From positions 167,498 through 231,497 of the forward strand of contig NZ_WBKB01000006.1 in NCBI RefSeq assembly GCF_008831155.1: a stretch of DNA of 64,000 nucleotides, given 5' to 3'. Shown here piece by piece: positions 27,400-36,451 of this stretch (positions within the stretch are counted from its first letter, which is position 1; the number at the start of each line of letters is the position of its first letter). The notes below the pieces were generated by a model. The model was not told where the DNA came from. It did not search any database and saw only the letters and a list, made by a program, of their open reading frames with translations. The DNA comes from Gulosibacter chungangensis (GTDB taxonomy: Bacteria; Actinomycetota; Actinomycetes; Actinomycetales; Microbacteriaceae). The position numbers and the translations under genes were made by a program.

Positions 27400-28626
27400 T
27401 TACAGCGTGCGCAGGTCGTACGCGCTTTCCGCGTGGACCGAACGGTCGAGACCGATTTCCTCGTCCTCTTCCGACACTCGAATCGGGCGGATCTTGTTCA
27501 TGACCCAGGCGATTACGTAGGTCATGCCGAACGAGTAGCCAAGCGTCACAACAATCGCGAGGCCCTCTCGCCAAATGAGGTTGAGGTCGCCGCCGAAGAC
27601 CACGCCGTTGAACCCGGCCGGTGCTGCAGCGGAAGCAAACAGCACCGCGAAGAGGGCGCCCGCGATACCGGCGATGCCGTGGACCGCGAAGACGTCGAAG
27701 GTGTCATCGACCTTGTGGCGGCGCTTCCAGGTGATGCCCCAGGCTGCGGCCGCCGCCGCGACGAAACCGACCGCGAGCGCACCAATCGGGTGCACCGCAT
27801 CCGCTACCGGAGTGATGCCAACGAGACCCGCGATGACACCCGTGCCCAGACCGAGCATCGTGGCGTGACCGTCGCGGAATCGCTCGATCGTCATGAAGCC
27901 GAGCATGCCACCGCCAGCCGCGAGAATCGTGGTGAGCACGACATACTCTGCGAGGAAGTTGGCGCCCGCGGCAGTGCCGCCGTTGAAGCCGATCCAGCCG
28001 ATCATGAGCAGGCCCACGCCAATGAGCATGATTGGCAGGTTGTGCGGACGCATCGTCGTCGACTTGCGGCGGCCGAGCACCATCGCGAGTGCGAGGCCCG
28101 CGGCGCCGGCGTTCATGTGAATCGCGGTTCCTCCTGCGTAGTCGTGCAGTTGGAGGATGTCGCGCATCCAGCCGCCAACGATGCCAGCTTCGGGGTCGCC
28201 GAACGCGAAGACCCAGTGGGCGAGCGGTCCGTAAACCACGACGACCCAGATCGCCGAGAAGATGATCCAGGCACCGAACTTTATGCGTCCGGCAGCACCC
28301 GAAGCGACGAGCGAGATGCTGATCGCGGCGAAGAGTACGTAGAACGCGGCGTTGAGCGCGCCTTCTTTCATGAATTCGTCGAAGAACGCGTATTCGAAAG
28401 GGTTACCGATGATGCCGAGGCCGCCGACCGAGTTACCGAGCACGAGTCCGTGACCGATCAAGACGTACACAACGCTCGTCACGGCGAGGCCACTCATGAC
28501 CATCATCATCGTGTTGAGCACGTTGCGGCTGTCGTGCATGCCGCCGTAGAGCATCGACAGCCCCGGGAACATCACGAGCACGAGGGCGGTGGCGGCGAGT
28601 ATCCACGCGATATCGGCTGGATTCAT
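27400..28626 (-). CDS. amtB: Ammonium transporter AmtB
   Basis: A 408-residue polytopic membrane protein with about 11 transmembrane segments. PGLSMLYGGMHDSRNVLNTM, WVVVVYGPLAHWVF and DYAGGTAIHMNAGAAGLALA carry the pore Phe/Trp and His residues of the family; the second pore His lies in DVFAVHGIAGIAGALF. GAGGAGAC precedes the ATG at 28626, which begins with a hydrophobic helix as expected. The upstream ATG in the same frame would add a cytosolic extension. The gene leads the amtB-glnK pair (83-bp gap). No clear AmtR or GlnR box could be settled on by eye. Confidence 0.95.
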   Translation of the reverse strand: MNPADIAWILAATALVLVMFPGLSMLYGGMHDSRNVLNTMMMVMSGLAVTSVVYVLIGHGLVLGNSVGGLGIIGNPFEYAFFDEFMKEGALNAAFYVLFAAISISLVASGAAGRIKFGAWIIFSAIWVVVVYGPLAHWVFAFGDPEAGIVGGWMRDILQLHDYAGGTAIHMNAGAAGLALAMVLGRRKSTTMRPHNLPIMLIGVGLLMIGWIGFNGGTAAGANFLAEYVVLTTILAAGGGMLGFMTIERFRDGHATMLGLGTGVIAGLVGITPVADAVHPIGALAVGFVAAAAAAWGITWKRRHKVDDTFDVFAVHGIAGIAGALFAVLFASAAAPAGFNGVVFGGDLNLIWREGLAIVVTLGYSFGMTYVIAWVMNKIRPIRVSEEDEEIGLDRSVHAESAYDLRTL

Positions 28627-28758
28627 AACTGTCTCCTCACATTTGACAGTGTCTACTAGGGCTAACATCTAGAAACTAGCAGTATTAAACACGCGGTGTA
28701 AATGCTCGGATTCAACTTTTCTTGCGCGCGTCTGAGCCCCTTCGCTGCACGCGGCCTT

Positions 28759-28935
28759 CGCACCCCTCCGCAAACTCGTCACTAGATGCACTTCCAAGCG
28801 CCCTAACCAACAAGTAGCGACGAGTCTGCAATCAACGCGCTCACGGAGTCGTCGACGGACGCACTTCGAGGCGCGACAAATAGCAACGAGTGACGGGTCT
28901 GCGGATTTCATTCCGCAGACCCGTCACTCGTTGCT
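28759..28935. repeat. GACGAGT-family repeat cluster, locus 3, with a perfect 24-bp hairpin
   Basis: Arms 28882-28905 (AGCAACGAGTGACGGGTCTG...) and 28912-28935 are perfectly complementary over 24 bp around the 6-nt loop TTTCAT. Preceding units are CCGCAAACTCGTCACTAGAT, AGTAGCGACGAGTCTGCAAT and GGAGTCGTCGACGGACGCAC. The cluster fills most of the 336-bp gap between the maltokinase 3' end and the amtB start; the 130 bp next to amtB should hold its promoter. No U-tract follows the hairpin on the minus strand. Confidence 0.85.
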
Positions 28936-28962
28936 GCTACCTCAGCTCAGTGCTGAATACGC

Positions 28963-30435
28963 CTACTCGGCTTCGGTCAGCGCATCCGCTTCGTCGTCGA
29001 CCTCGGGCGCATCCTCGATCCCCAGAATACGCTTCACCGCGGCGACCGGAATCGGTAGCCAACTCGGGCGGAACTGCGCTTCGTAAATCGTCTCGTAGAT
29101 CGCCTTGTCGAGCTCGTAGGCGGCGAGAATGCGCTCGAGATCTTCATCGGTCATCCCGCGTCGAGCCTCTTCCCCTTCCTCAACCAGCTCGTCAACGTAA
29201 CCCTCGAGGAACGCTGCCCGCGCCGCATCCGCCCAATCACGGGCAACCTCGTACCCGGCCTGCAGCGAAAGCGAACCCGCAACGTAGTCGAAGGAGCGCA
29301 GCAACCCGGCAACATCGCGAGCCGGAACGTCGGGCGCATTGCGCGCATCCAGCGGCCGCAGCGGCTCGCCTTCGAAATCGAGCAGCACCCAACCCCGATC
29401 CGGCACCGCCAGCACCTGTCCGAGGTGGAAGTCGCCATGGATGCGCTGCAGCGTCGGCCACTTCGCCTCACTCGCGAGCGCGTATACACGTTCCACCTCG
29501 CTCGCGTACTCACGCAATTCAGGTACCTCGGCGACCGCAAGCTCATAGCGCCGCCACATTTGCTGGGTAGCGAGGTCAATATCGGACTGTCCCGGCTCCA
29601 CCGTTGGCATCACGCGCCGCAGGGTGGCGTGCACCTGCGCGGTCGCGTGCCCGAGAGCCCGAGCGAGCGGCGTGAAGTCTTCGCCGCCCTCCGCGGCACG
29701 CAGCGCAACCCGCCACGCATCCTCAACACCCACAAAAAATTCCTGCGCGAAGGCGAGGTGACCGGCGGCCTGACCGCCCTGAGCATCCGGCCACACCGCC
29801 GAAACCTGACCGAAGGTCGGTGGGACGTGCAGCGAACCGGTAGCCGCAAGCGCCGTCTGCAGCGTCACATCCGGGTTATCGCCCGCGTGCAAGGTGCGGA
29901 AGAGCTTGACGATCAGCGGCACCGCTGCATCGCCGTTTTCATCCTGCAGCTCACAGATGATCGAGGTGTTCGACTGCTCCCCCGACAGCACCCGCGAGCG
30001 CACGAACTCACCGGCCTTGGCACCCGGCATCGGCTGACCATAGACCCGCACCCGGGGTTGGCCGTCGGCACCGACCGCGCCGGAGGCCTCGGCCTCATCG
30101 GCAATCAATCGCACGAGGGCGCGGGCGAACGCATCGTCGTGCGGCCCGTCCACGAGCGCCGCGCGCTCACCGTGCTCCCTAATCGGACCGATAAACCCGA
30201 GCGCTTCGACCTGTCCGTCGACGTCACGGATCACCAACGGCACCTGATAGAGCGGGGCGGGCTGGCGCGAATGGTCGCGCACGAGCGCCACGGTGATCAG
30301 CCGCAGGCCCGGGTCCTCCGCCGCCGGCTCGAGCTCGTAGCTACCAATCAGTTCGAGTTGCGGTTCGCCCGCACCACCCACATACCACCGCTGCTGGGGC
30401 ATCCATTCGCTGAGCAGTGTGAGGACATCAGACAT
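28963..30435 (-). CDS. mak: Maltokinase (Mak/Pep2)
   Basis: A 490-residue aminoglycoside-phosphotransferase-fold kinase. The start LLSEWMPQQRWYVGGAGEP is the characteristic N-terminal cap of maltokinases, RIHGDFHLGQVLAVPDRGW contains the catalytic HGDFHxxQ, and LLDFEGEPLRPLDAR is the metal-binding DFE-like motif. It phosphorylates maltose to maltose-1-phosphate, the GlgE substrate for alpha-glucan synthesis. It is often fused or adjacent to treS; no treS or glgE is seen here. The C-terminal tail is acidic. Confidence 0.88.
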   Translation of the reverse strand: MSDVLTLLSEWMPQQRWYVGGAGEPQLELIGSYELEPAAEDPGLRLITVALVRDHSRQPAPLYQVPLVIRDVDGQVEALGFIGPIREHGERAALVDGPHDDAFARALVRLIADEAEASGAVGADGQPRVRVYGQPMPGAKAGEFVRSRVLSGEQSNTSIICELQDENGDAAVPLIVKLFRTLHAGDNPDVTLQTALAATGSLHVPPTFGQVSAVWPDAQGGQAAGHLAFAQEFFVGVEDAWRVALRAAEGGEDFTPLARALGHATAQVHATLRRVMPTVEPGQSDIDLATQQMWRRYELAVAEVPELREYASEVERVYALASEAKWPTLQRIHGDFHLGQVLAVPDRGWVLLDFEGEPLRPLDARNAPDVPARDVAGLLRSFDYVAGSLSLQAGYEVARDWADAARAAFLEGYVDELVEEGEEARRGMTDEDLERILAAYELDKAIYETIYEAQFRPSWLPIPVAAVKRILGIEDAPEVDDEADALTEAE

Positions 30436-30565
30436 CTGGTGGAGCCTTCCTTAGTTGAGGTACCGCAAACCACCACCAAGGCTAGTGGCCTCGACCTGAC
30501 CGCGCCCCATCCGCGCCCGAATCTCAGAGATTTCCCTTGCGTGCGCACGCGAGTACCATTGGTAC

Positions 30566-31084
30566 ATGGCACTCCCACAGGTGTGCGTCACGTATTTGCT
30601 TCGCGAAAGTTCTCGGGGCAATGAAGTGTTACTCGGACGCAAGAAGTACGGTCTGGGCGAGGGAAAACTCGTCGGCTTGGGTGGCAAGCTGCACCCGGGC
30701 GAGCATCCGCGCATCGCCGCAATTCGCGAGATCGAGGAAGAAGCGAGCGTCTACGTCGACCCGGAGTCGCTGCGGCACACGGGCCTGCTCACCTATATCT
30801 TCCCAACCAAACCCGCCTGGTCGCAGGAATCCTGGGTATACCTCTGCCGCGAATGGATCGGCGAGCCGGTCGAAACGGCGGAGTTGATTCCCGAGTGGCA
30901 TCGCCTCGACGAGCCGCCGCTTCGGCGCATGTGGTCGGATGCGCAGTACTGGCTTCCGCGCGCTCTGCAAGGCACCTTCGTGCGGGCGAGCTATATCTTC
31001 GGCCACGATCTGGACACGGCGGTCGCCTCCGACGACCCCGTGAGCGGACTGCCTTCGACCCCGCCGGACGGACTGCTGGGCTAG
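30566..31084 (+). CDS. Nudix hydrolase, MTH1/MutT-like
   Basis: A 172-residue Nudix protein. The box spans residues 40-62: GKLHPGEH, then REIEEEASV, fitting GX5EX7REUXEEXGU except that Ser61 replaces the Gly. GLGEGKLVGLGGKLH upstream of it resembles the MTH1/8-oxo-dGTP diphosphatase subgroup, and PEWHRLDEPPLRRMWSDAQYWLP is a typical C-terminal extension there. Likely hydrolysis is of an oxidised nucleotide to its monophosphate. It is divergent from the maltokinase and converges on the methyltransferase gene with a 5-bp gap. Confidence 0.85.
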   Translation: MALPQVCVTYLLRESSRGNEVLLGRKKYGLGEGKLVGLGGKLHPGEHPRIAAIREIEEEASVYVDPESLRHTGLLTYIFPTKPAWSQESWVYLCREWIGEPVETAELIPEWHRLDEPPLRRMWSDAQYWLPRALQGTFVRASYIFGHDLDTAVASDDPVSGLPSTPPDGLLG

Positions 31085-31089
31085 AAAGG

Positions 31090-32313
31090 TCAGCGCTTGG
31101 TGGACAGGGTGACCGTGAACTTTTCGGTGCGGTTCAGCTGGCGCGTGGGTCCGACGATCCGCTCGAGGTGCTGCCGGTGCTTCAGGTGCGAATTGAAGAC
31201 GGTCACTAGCTGCCCGCCCGGCCGCAGCATCCGCGCCGCACCGCGAAAAAGCTCGTTCGCGAGGCCCGGGTCAACCTTGCGGCCCGTGTGGAAAGGTGGA
31301 TTGCAGAGAATCAGGTCTACGCTCGAATCGGCGATGCCCTCGCCCGCGTTCCCGCGCACGATCTGGATCTGCTCGGCGAAACCGTTCGCTTTCGCTGTCG
31401 CGGCGGTGGATGCGCAGGCCCACCAGGATGCGTCGGTCGCGATCACCTTCGCCTCGGGGAAGCTGCGGGCCAGGACGCTCGCGAGCAGCCCGGTCCCGCA
31501 GCCGAGGTCGACGGCGACCCGCACGTCCGATGCGTTCGGAGAATCGGCCGCGCGCCGCCCCGATTCGCCGCGCATGCCTATGCCGAAGCCGTGTGTCGGA
31601 TCGGCGAGCGCCTGCAGCAGCACCCGCGTGCCAAGATCGAGGGTGGTTCCGGCGAAAGCGCCGCCGCGCGCGGCGACCGTGAGTGAGAGCTCATCCAGCT
31701 GTGCGAACCGCGGGAACTCTCGCTCTGAGGCAGCGGCACCCGACGCGGATGTTCGGCTTGCTGCGGAGTTACTCTCGCTGGCCGCAGCCGCACCGGCCGG
31801 GCCACGCCCACCACTCGCATCCACACCAACAATCGGCGCGCTTGCAACCAGCGCCCGCGACTTGCGCATCCCGCGAGTGCCGCGGACCTGCGCAAAATAC
31901 TTACCGAGGCTCTCGTTCATGGACTGCGTCAAGTGCTTGTCCCGCGCACCCAGGATGAGCTGAGCATCCGCCGCGACCTGGTAGGCGGCGCACTCCGCGA
32001 GGTCCTCGAGCTCGGCCAAGGACTTTGGCAGCCGTCCAACAACCAGCGATACACCTTCGAAGAGCCCGCCAACGGGGCTCCCCTGCCGCACTCCCGCAGG
32101 CAAGGCCCCGGCCACGCCGAAGTCGCTGAACACACGCACCTCGCGCGCACCGTGATCAAGCAGTGGCTGTGCGAAACTCACGTCAGCGTCGTCGATCACC
32201 GCGACGATCTCGGGAAGCGGCCCGTTCGCGAGTGCTTCGGTGAGCACCACATCGATGACCGGGTCATCGTGCAGCGGCGTGTGCCCGGCTGCGGGGCTTG
32301 AAGCCTCACTCAC
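31090..32313 (-). CDS. RsmC/RlmG-like rRNA guanine N2-methyltransferase
   Basis: A 407-residue two-domain protein. The C-terminal half has VAVDLGCGTGLLASVLARSFPEAKVIATD for SAM binding and VDLILCNPPFHTGRKV, the NPPF motif for exocyclic amino methylation. The N-terminal half repeats a degenerate methyltransferase fold (VDVVLTEALANGPLPE..., FSDFGVAG), as in the RsmC/RlmG enzymes. A Ser/Ala/Gly-rich stretch of about 50 residues separates the domains. Likely substrate is a guanine in 16S or 23S rRNA. Start overlaps the upstream PPOX gene stop by 4 bp (ATGA). Confidence 0.85.
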   Translation of the reverse strand: MSEASSPAAGHTPLHDDPVIDVVLTEALANGPLPEIVAVIDDADVSFAQPLLDHGAREVRVFSDFGVAGALPAGVRQGSPVGGLFEGVSLVVGRLPKSLAELEDLAECAAYQVAADAQLILGARDKHLTQSMNESLGKYFAQVRGTRGMRKSRALVASAPIVGVDASGGRGPAGAAAASESNSAASRTSASGAAASEREFPRFAQLDELSLTVAARGGAFAGTTLDLGTRVLLQALADPTHGFGIGMRGESGRRAADSPNASDVRVAVDLGCGTGLLASVLARSFPEAKVIATDASWWACASTAATAKANGFAEQIQIVRGNAGEGIADSSVDLILCNPPFHTGRKVDPGLANELFRGAARMLRPGGQLVTVFNSHLKHRQHLERIVGPTRQLNRTEKFTVTLSTKR

Positions 32314-32744
32314 GAAACGGTCTCGGGCTGAGCCTTGGGTTCATCGCCGAGGTTGAAAGCCCGACCCGAAATCTCACCGACGGTGAACTCGACGAAGACT
32401 TCCTTCACCGTCGGAATGAGCGGTTTGAGGTCCAGTTCTGCGGCTTGGTCGATTTCAGCTGACGACTCGAGGATGCGTCCGGTGCAGTGTGCGATCACGC
32501 TCCAGGCGGTGGTCTCGGTCACCTGATCGGCTTGGAACAGAATTTCATCGGCGACGACCACTCCGGCGAGCTTGGTGCCGGGGGCAGTGCGGATCACGAT
32601 CCGGTGCCCATCGCTCCAGTAGTTCACGGGGAACACTTCGGTGATGTTGCCGATGCGCTCAATGAGGCGGCCAAGGTTGTGTCCGCTCAAGAAGCTGCGG
32701 GCCCGAGTACCGTTCAGAATCTCCACTACCGCATTCTCTGTCAT
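32310..32744 (-). CDS. Pyridoxamine-5'-phosphate-oxidase-like flavin-binding protein
   Basis: A 144-residue split-barrel protein. ARSFLSGHNLGRLIERIGNITEVFPVNYWSDGHRIVIRTAPGTKL gives the strand pattern of the PPOX flavin-binding family, and the central WSVIAHCTGRI strand aligns with the FMN/F420 cleft. The family includes haem-degrading and F420-dependent enzymes; the cofactor cannot be told. It is the first gene of a two-gene unit, its stop overlapping the methyltransferase start. Confidence 0.75.
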   Translation of the reverse strand: MTENAVVEILNGTRARSFLSGHNLGRLIERIGNITEVFPVNYWSDGHRIVIRTAPGTKLAGVVVADEILFQADQVTETTAWSVIAHCTGRILESSAEIDQAAELDLKPLIPTVKEVFVEFTVGEISGRAFNLGDEPKAQPETVS

Positions 32745-32823
32745 GGCTCTATCGTGTCACGTTCAGCTGAGGGAAATCCGCGACTGACCGCACATTCAGA
32801 ACCACGTGCCAAAATCCTGAAGT

Positions 32824-33297
32824 ATGCGAGCGAGCAGTTCTTTTCAGATTGATGTGTGGGATGCGAACGGGCACACTCCGGATGTCGAAACAGGCGCTCC
32901 GATGGCGGGTTTCTTCATCCGCCGGACCTTCGCCGGTCCGGAAATCACCGGCGCCTCCCAGGTGCTGATGGTGAGCGCCTTCAACTCCGAAAACGGTTCC
33001 GGCACCTACGTCGCCATTGACGCTTTCGAAGGCGAGATCGATGGCCGCCGTGGCACCCTGAATTTCTGGCACACTTCAACCGCCGATCACGGTCGATTTG
33101 TGGCTGAGGATGCGCAACTCAAGATCGTGCCCGGCTCCGGCACCGGCCAGCTCGCTGGCGTGCGGGGTACCGGCCTGATCACGAGCCGAGGTGACGAGGA
33201 GATTCTGGAACTCGACCTCGAGTTTGCCGGGGATGCATCCGAGGACGACCTCGACGGCGAAGCCGCGATCGGGAAGCTTGAGGCACCCGCCGAATAG
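32824..33297 (+). CDS. DUF3224 family protein
   Basis: A 157-residue beta-rich protein. MAGFFIRRTFAGPEITGAS, YVAIDAFEGEIDGRRGTLNF and the late GTGQLAGVRGTGLI match the DUF3224 pattern seen in actinobacteria and proteobacteria, with a lipocalin-like beta barrel predicted. Function is not established; an acidic tail (DDLDGEAAIGKLEAPAE) ends the protein. It is divergent from the PPOX gene with 79 bp between starts. Confidence 0.75.
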   Translation: MRASSSFQIDVWDANGHTPDVETGAPMAGFFIRRTFAGPEITGASQVLMVSAFNSENGSGTYVAIDAFEGEIDGRRGTLNFWHTSTADHGRFVAEDAQLKIVPGSGTGQLAGVRGTGLITSRGDEEILELDLEFAGDASEDDLDGEAAIGKLEAPAE

Positions 33298-33307
33298 TCC
33301 GCCCGCT

Positions 33308-33397
33308 GCTGAGTCGTCGCGCAGCGACTTATCGAAGGCGGTCCCTGAGCTTGTCGAAGGACGTTCCCTGAGTCGTCGCGCAGCGACTTATCGAAGG
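33308..33397. repeat. Direct repeat of a TGAGTCG/TATCGAA-type unit
   Basis: A 30-bp unit starting CTGAGTCGTCGCGCAGCGAC and ending TTATCGAAGG occurs at 33309-33338 and 33368-33397 without mismatch. A shorter relative, CCTGAGCTTGTCGAAGG, sits between them. GTCGC-GCA-GCGAC forms the stem. It belongs to the dispersed family by its flanking TGAG and TATCGAA boxes and occupies the start of the 245-bp gap before the sqdB-like gene. Confidence 0.75.
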
Positions 33398-33542
33398 GGT
33401 GCGCTCCCGCTTCACTTGCTGTTAACACAAGGCAATACGATGGACCAGGCGTACCGATTCGCCCTAGCGTACGGCGCGCAAAGCTACACCGGCCCGGTCA
33501 GGGCCAACCCGCAGCGGAAACCCCGCTAGTTATGGAGTACTC

Positions 33543-34799
33543 GTGAAGATTGCAATTCTCGGTGGCGACGGATTCTGTGGTTGGCCAACCGCACTGCACC
33601 TGTCGGCCCAGGGCCACGACATCGTCATCGTCGACAACCTCTCGCGTCGACGCATCGACCAGGAACTCGGAGCCGAATCGCTCACCCCGATCTCGTCGAT
33701 CGAAGAGCGAATCGCCGCCTGGCAAGAGGTTTCGGGCAACACGATTCGCTTCGCGAACATTGACGTCGCGCAGGAGTACGACGACCTGTTGAAGTTCATC
33801 ATCGACGAAGAGCTCGAAGCGATCGTGCACTTCGCTGAGCAGCGTGCCGCTCCCTACTCGATGAAGAATTCGAAGAACAAGCGCTACACGATCGACAACA
33901 ACGTCAACGCGACCGGCAATGTGCTCACGGCGATCGTTGAGTCCGAGCGTGACGTGCACCTCGTGCACCTCGGCACCATGGGTGTCTACGGCTACGGCAC
34001 CGCGGGGATGAAGATCCCCGAGGGCTACCTCGACATTGAGGTCACCACCGATGAGGATGAAAACGGCAATCCGCTCGCCGAACCCACCCGGGTACAGCAG
34101 CAGATCCTCTACCCGACGAACCCCGGCTCGGTGTACCACCTCACCAAGGTGCTCGATCAGAACCTCTTCGCCTACTTCGCGAAGAACGACGCACTGCGCA
34201 TCACCGACCTCCACCAGGGCATCGTGTGGGGCACCAACACCCGCGAGACTTCGCTCGACGAACGCCTGATCAACCGTTTCGACTACGACGGCGACTACGG
34301 CACGGTCCTCAACCGCTTCCTCATGCAGGCAGCCGTGGGCTACCCGCTGACCGTGCACGGCACCGGTGGCCAGACCCGCGCGTTCATCCACATTCAGGAC
34401 ACCGTCCGCTGCATCCAGATCGCGATCGAAAACCCGCCAGCCACGGGCGAGCGGGTGAAGATCTTCAACCAGATGACCGAGACGCACCGAGTGCGTGACC
34501 TCGCGAACCTTCTGGCGAAGATTGCGGATGCGCAGGTCGAACTCGTGCCGAACCCTCGTAACGAGGCGCCCGAGAACGAGCTCCACGTGAAGAACGACAC
34601 CTTCCTCGATCTGGGCCTCAACCCGACCAAGCTCGAAGAAGGACTGCTGCTGGAGGTCACCGAGATCGCCCGCAAGTACGCCGACCGTGCCGACCTGTCG
34701 AAGGTGCCCGCGACCTCGCTGTGGACCTCGAAGCAGTCCGCCGGTGTACCGCCTTCGGTTGCTGCCGAAGCAGCTACCGAAACCGCCCCCGCGAACTAG
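33543..34799 (+). CDS. sqdB: UDP-sulfoquinovose synthase
   Basis: A 418-residue SDR-fold enzyme that converts UDP-glucose and sulfite to UDP-sulfoquinovose. Decisive stretches shared with plant SQD1 and bacterial SqdB are ILGGDGFCGWPTALHLS (NAD-binding), VDNLSRRRIDQELGAESLTP, FAEQRAAPYSM, LGTMGVYG with the catalytic Thr, and YHLTKVLDQN with the Tyr-x3-Lys pair. LTVHGTGGQTRAFIHIQDTV and EAPENELHVK complete the signature. The C-terminal 40 residues are a low-complexity Ala/Pro tail. The downstream gene is a SqdX-like glycosyltransferase, forming a sulfolipid-type pair. A 245-bp upstream gap holds repeats and presumably the promoter. Confidence 0.9.
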   Translation: MKIAILGGDGFCGWPTALHLSAQGHDIVIVDNLSRRRIDQELGAESLTPISSIEERIAAWQEVSGNTIRFANIDVAQEYDDLLKFIIDEELEAIVHFAEQRAAPYSMKNSKNKRYTIDNNVNATGNVLTAIVESERDVHLVHLGTMGVYGYGTAGMKIPEGYLDIEVTTDEDENGNPLAEPTRVQQQILYPTNPGSVYHLTKVLDQNLFAYFAKNDALRITDLHQGIVWGTNTRETSLDERLINRFDYDGDYGTVLNRFLMQAAVGYPLTVHGTGGQTRAFIHIQDTVRCIQIAIENPPATGERVKIFNQMTETHRVRDLANLLAKIADAQVELVPNPRNEAPENELHVKNDTFLDLGLNPTKLEEGLLLEVTEIARKYADRADLSKVPATSLWTSKQSAGVPPSVAAEAATETAPAN

Positions 34800-34817
34800 C
34801 CCGGAGCATCCACCACT

Positions 34818-36065
34818 ATGCGGATCGCGCTGTTCACCGAGGTCTTCCTGCCGAAGATCGATGGGGTGGTGACGCGCGTTCTGCGCACCCTCGAACAGCT
34901 TGAGGCGCTCGGCCACGAGGTGCTCGTGTTCGCCCCGGGTGACCCGCCCACCAACTACGCCGGTGCGCGGGTTATCCGGGTCAACTCGGTGCCGCTGAAG
35001 CCCTGGTATCCGGAGCTGAAGATCGGCCTACCGACGCCGAATATCGCCAAGCTCGTGGAAGAGTTCGCGCCCCACGTGGTGCACCTGGTGAATCCGGTCG
35101 CGCTGGCTGCCTACGGTGCGCTCTCGGCTGCGCGCCGCGACCTGCCGATGCTCGCGTCTTTCCACACCGACACCCCGCAGTACGCGGATGCGCTGGGCCT
35201 GGCGCCGATTCGCCGCGGCGGCACCGCGTACCTGCGTGAGATTCACAACCTCGCGGAGGTCAATCTCTGCACGTCGCCGCAGATGGTCGAACGCGCCGAG
35301 GAGATCGGCATCAAGCGGGTGGGCCTGTGGCCCAAAGCCATCGACACCGTGACCTACCGCCCGGATAAGCGCTCGGACGCGATGCGGGAGTTGCTGACGG
35401 ATGGGCACCCCGACGAGAAGCTGATGATCTACGTGGGACGGATGTCGAAAGAGAAGAACCTGCGGGTGCTGCTGCCGCAGATCCGTACGCTGCAGTCGCG
35501 TGGCGTACGGCTCGCGATGGTCGGTTCCGGTCCGGATCGGGATGACCTCGAGCGGGAGTTCGCTGGCACCAATACGGTCTTCACCGGCTATATGTCGGGG
35601 GATGCGCTAGCTTCAGCATTCGCTTCGGCCGACGTTTTTGCGTTTCCGTCGACTACCGAGACACTCGGACTCGTGGCTCTCGAGTCGATGGCTTCGCAGG
35701 TGCCGGTGGTTGCGGCGCGGGCTGGCGGGATTCCCTTTGCGGTGACCGAAGGGCGCAGCGGGCTGCTGTTTGATCCGGATTCGGACGCGGAGTTCACCGC
35801 GGCGCTTGAGAAGCTGCTCTTCGATGACGAGTTGCGCCTGTCGATGGGTGCCGAGGCTCGGGTCGAGGCCGAAGAGAGTTCCTGGCGGGCCGCAACCGAG
35901 ACGCTGGTGCACCACTACGAAGAGGCCATCGACCGGCACTGGGCACGCGCGCACTCGCTGTCGAGCTATTCGCTCAAGATGCGGCTATTCGGCAAGCCAA
36001 TGCCGCGTCCGAAGGATCTTCCGCCGCGGCTGACTGATGGTGTGCGCGGCAATCTGGAAAATTAA
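34818..36065 (+). CDS. sqdX: SqdX-like GT4 glycosyltransferase (sulfoquinovosyl transfer)
   Basis: A 415-residue GT-B glycosyltransferase of family 4. The N-terminus MRIALFTEVFLPKIDGVVTR is very close to SqdX and related alpha-mannosyl enzymes, HVVHLVNPVALAAYG and LASFHTDTPQYA form the acceptor site, and VGRMSKEKNLRVLLPQ with FPSTTETLGLVALESMASQ gives the E-x7-E donor site. Pairing 18 bp behind sqdB suggests it transfers sulfoquinovose to diacylglycerol or another acceptor. Alternative: a mannosyltransferase for phosphatidylinositol-type or glucan glycolipids (Mgt/PimB-like). It converges with a small membrane protein gene, 10 bp away. Confidence 0.78.
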   Translation: MRIALFTEVFLPKIDGVVTRVLRTLEQLEALGHEVLVFAPGDPPTNYAGARVIRVNSVPLKPWYPELKIGLPTPNIAKLVEEFAPHVVHLVNPVALAAYGALSAARRDLPMLASFHTDTPQYADALGLAPIRRGGTAYLREIHNLAEVNLCTSPQMVERAEEIGIKRVGLWPKAIDTVTYRPDKRSDAMRELLTDGHPDEKLMIYVGRMSKEKNLRVLLPQIRTLQSRGVRLAMVGSGPDRDDLEREFAGTNTVFTGYMSGDALASAFASADVFAFPSTTETLGLVALESMASQVPVVAARAGGIPFAVTEGRSGLLFDPDSDAEFTAALEKLLFDDELRLSMGAEARVEAEESSWRAATETLVHHYEEAIDRHWARAHSLSSYSLKMRLFGKPMPRPKDLPPRLTDGVRGNLEN

Positions 36066-36075
36066 GCCGCAGGGA

Positions 36076-36366
36076 TCACCCGAGCACCATCGCGAGCGTC
36101 ATCGCCGCGATGTTCAACACCACCGCGATAGCCGCGGTCCACTTCCATGGACCCAAGACCCCAAGGATGCCGAAGAGTAGCCCCACGATCGACGGGAAGG
36201 GGACGTAGTTCGCCGCGAGTTCGAGTTCGCCGAATATCGCGCCGAGGGCAATGACGATCAAGCCGATTGCCCCGAGCACGAGCGAAATCATCGCGATGGT
36301 GGTGAATCCGCCGCGGTGAAACCAGCGCACGCGAGGGTCCGTTTCTGGTTGATTGATGTTCGCCAT
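36076..36366 (-). CDS. Small membrane protein of unknown function
   Basis: A 96-residue protein with a polar 20-residue start (NINQPETDPRVRWFHRGG) and three hydrophobic segments (TIAMISLVLGAIGLIVIALG, then VPFPSIVGLLFGILGVLG and TAAIAVVLNIAAMTLAMVLG). It resembles short actinobacterial integral proteins with no named function. I do not recognise a family. The ATG follows GGGGGGCGGTC, a poor but G-rich ribosome site. Confidence 0.6.
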   Translation of the reverse strand: MANINQPETDPRVRWFHRGGFTTIAMISLVLGAIGLIVIALGAIFGELELAANYVPFPSIVGLLFGILGVLGPWKWTAAIAVVLNIAAMTLAMVLG

Positions 36367-36451
36367 GACCGCCCCCCCTAACTGATGGTGTTGGTCCTGG
36401 TTGAGTCTTTAAGGCTAGGGCGCGAAGGTTGGCTTCGGCTCAATGCTTCTG

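Noticed and set aside
28627..28690. AmtR or GlnR box ahead of amtB
   Set aside because: CTAG/TAG-rich sequence only loosely resembles either consensus; spacing does not fit.
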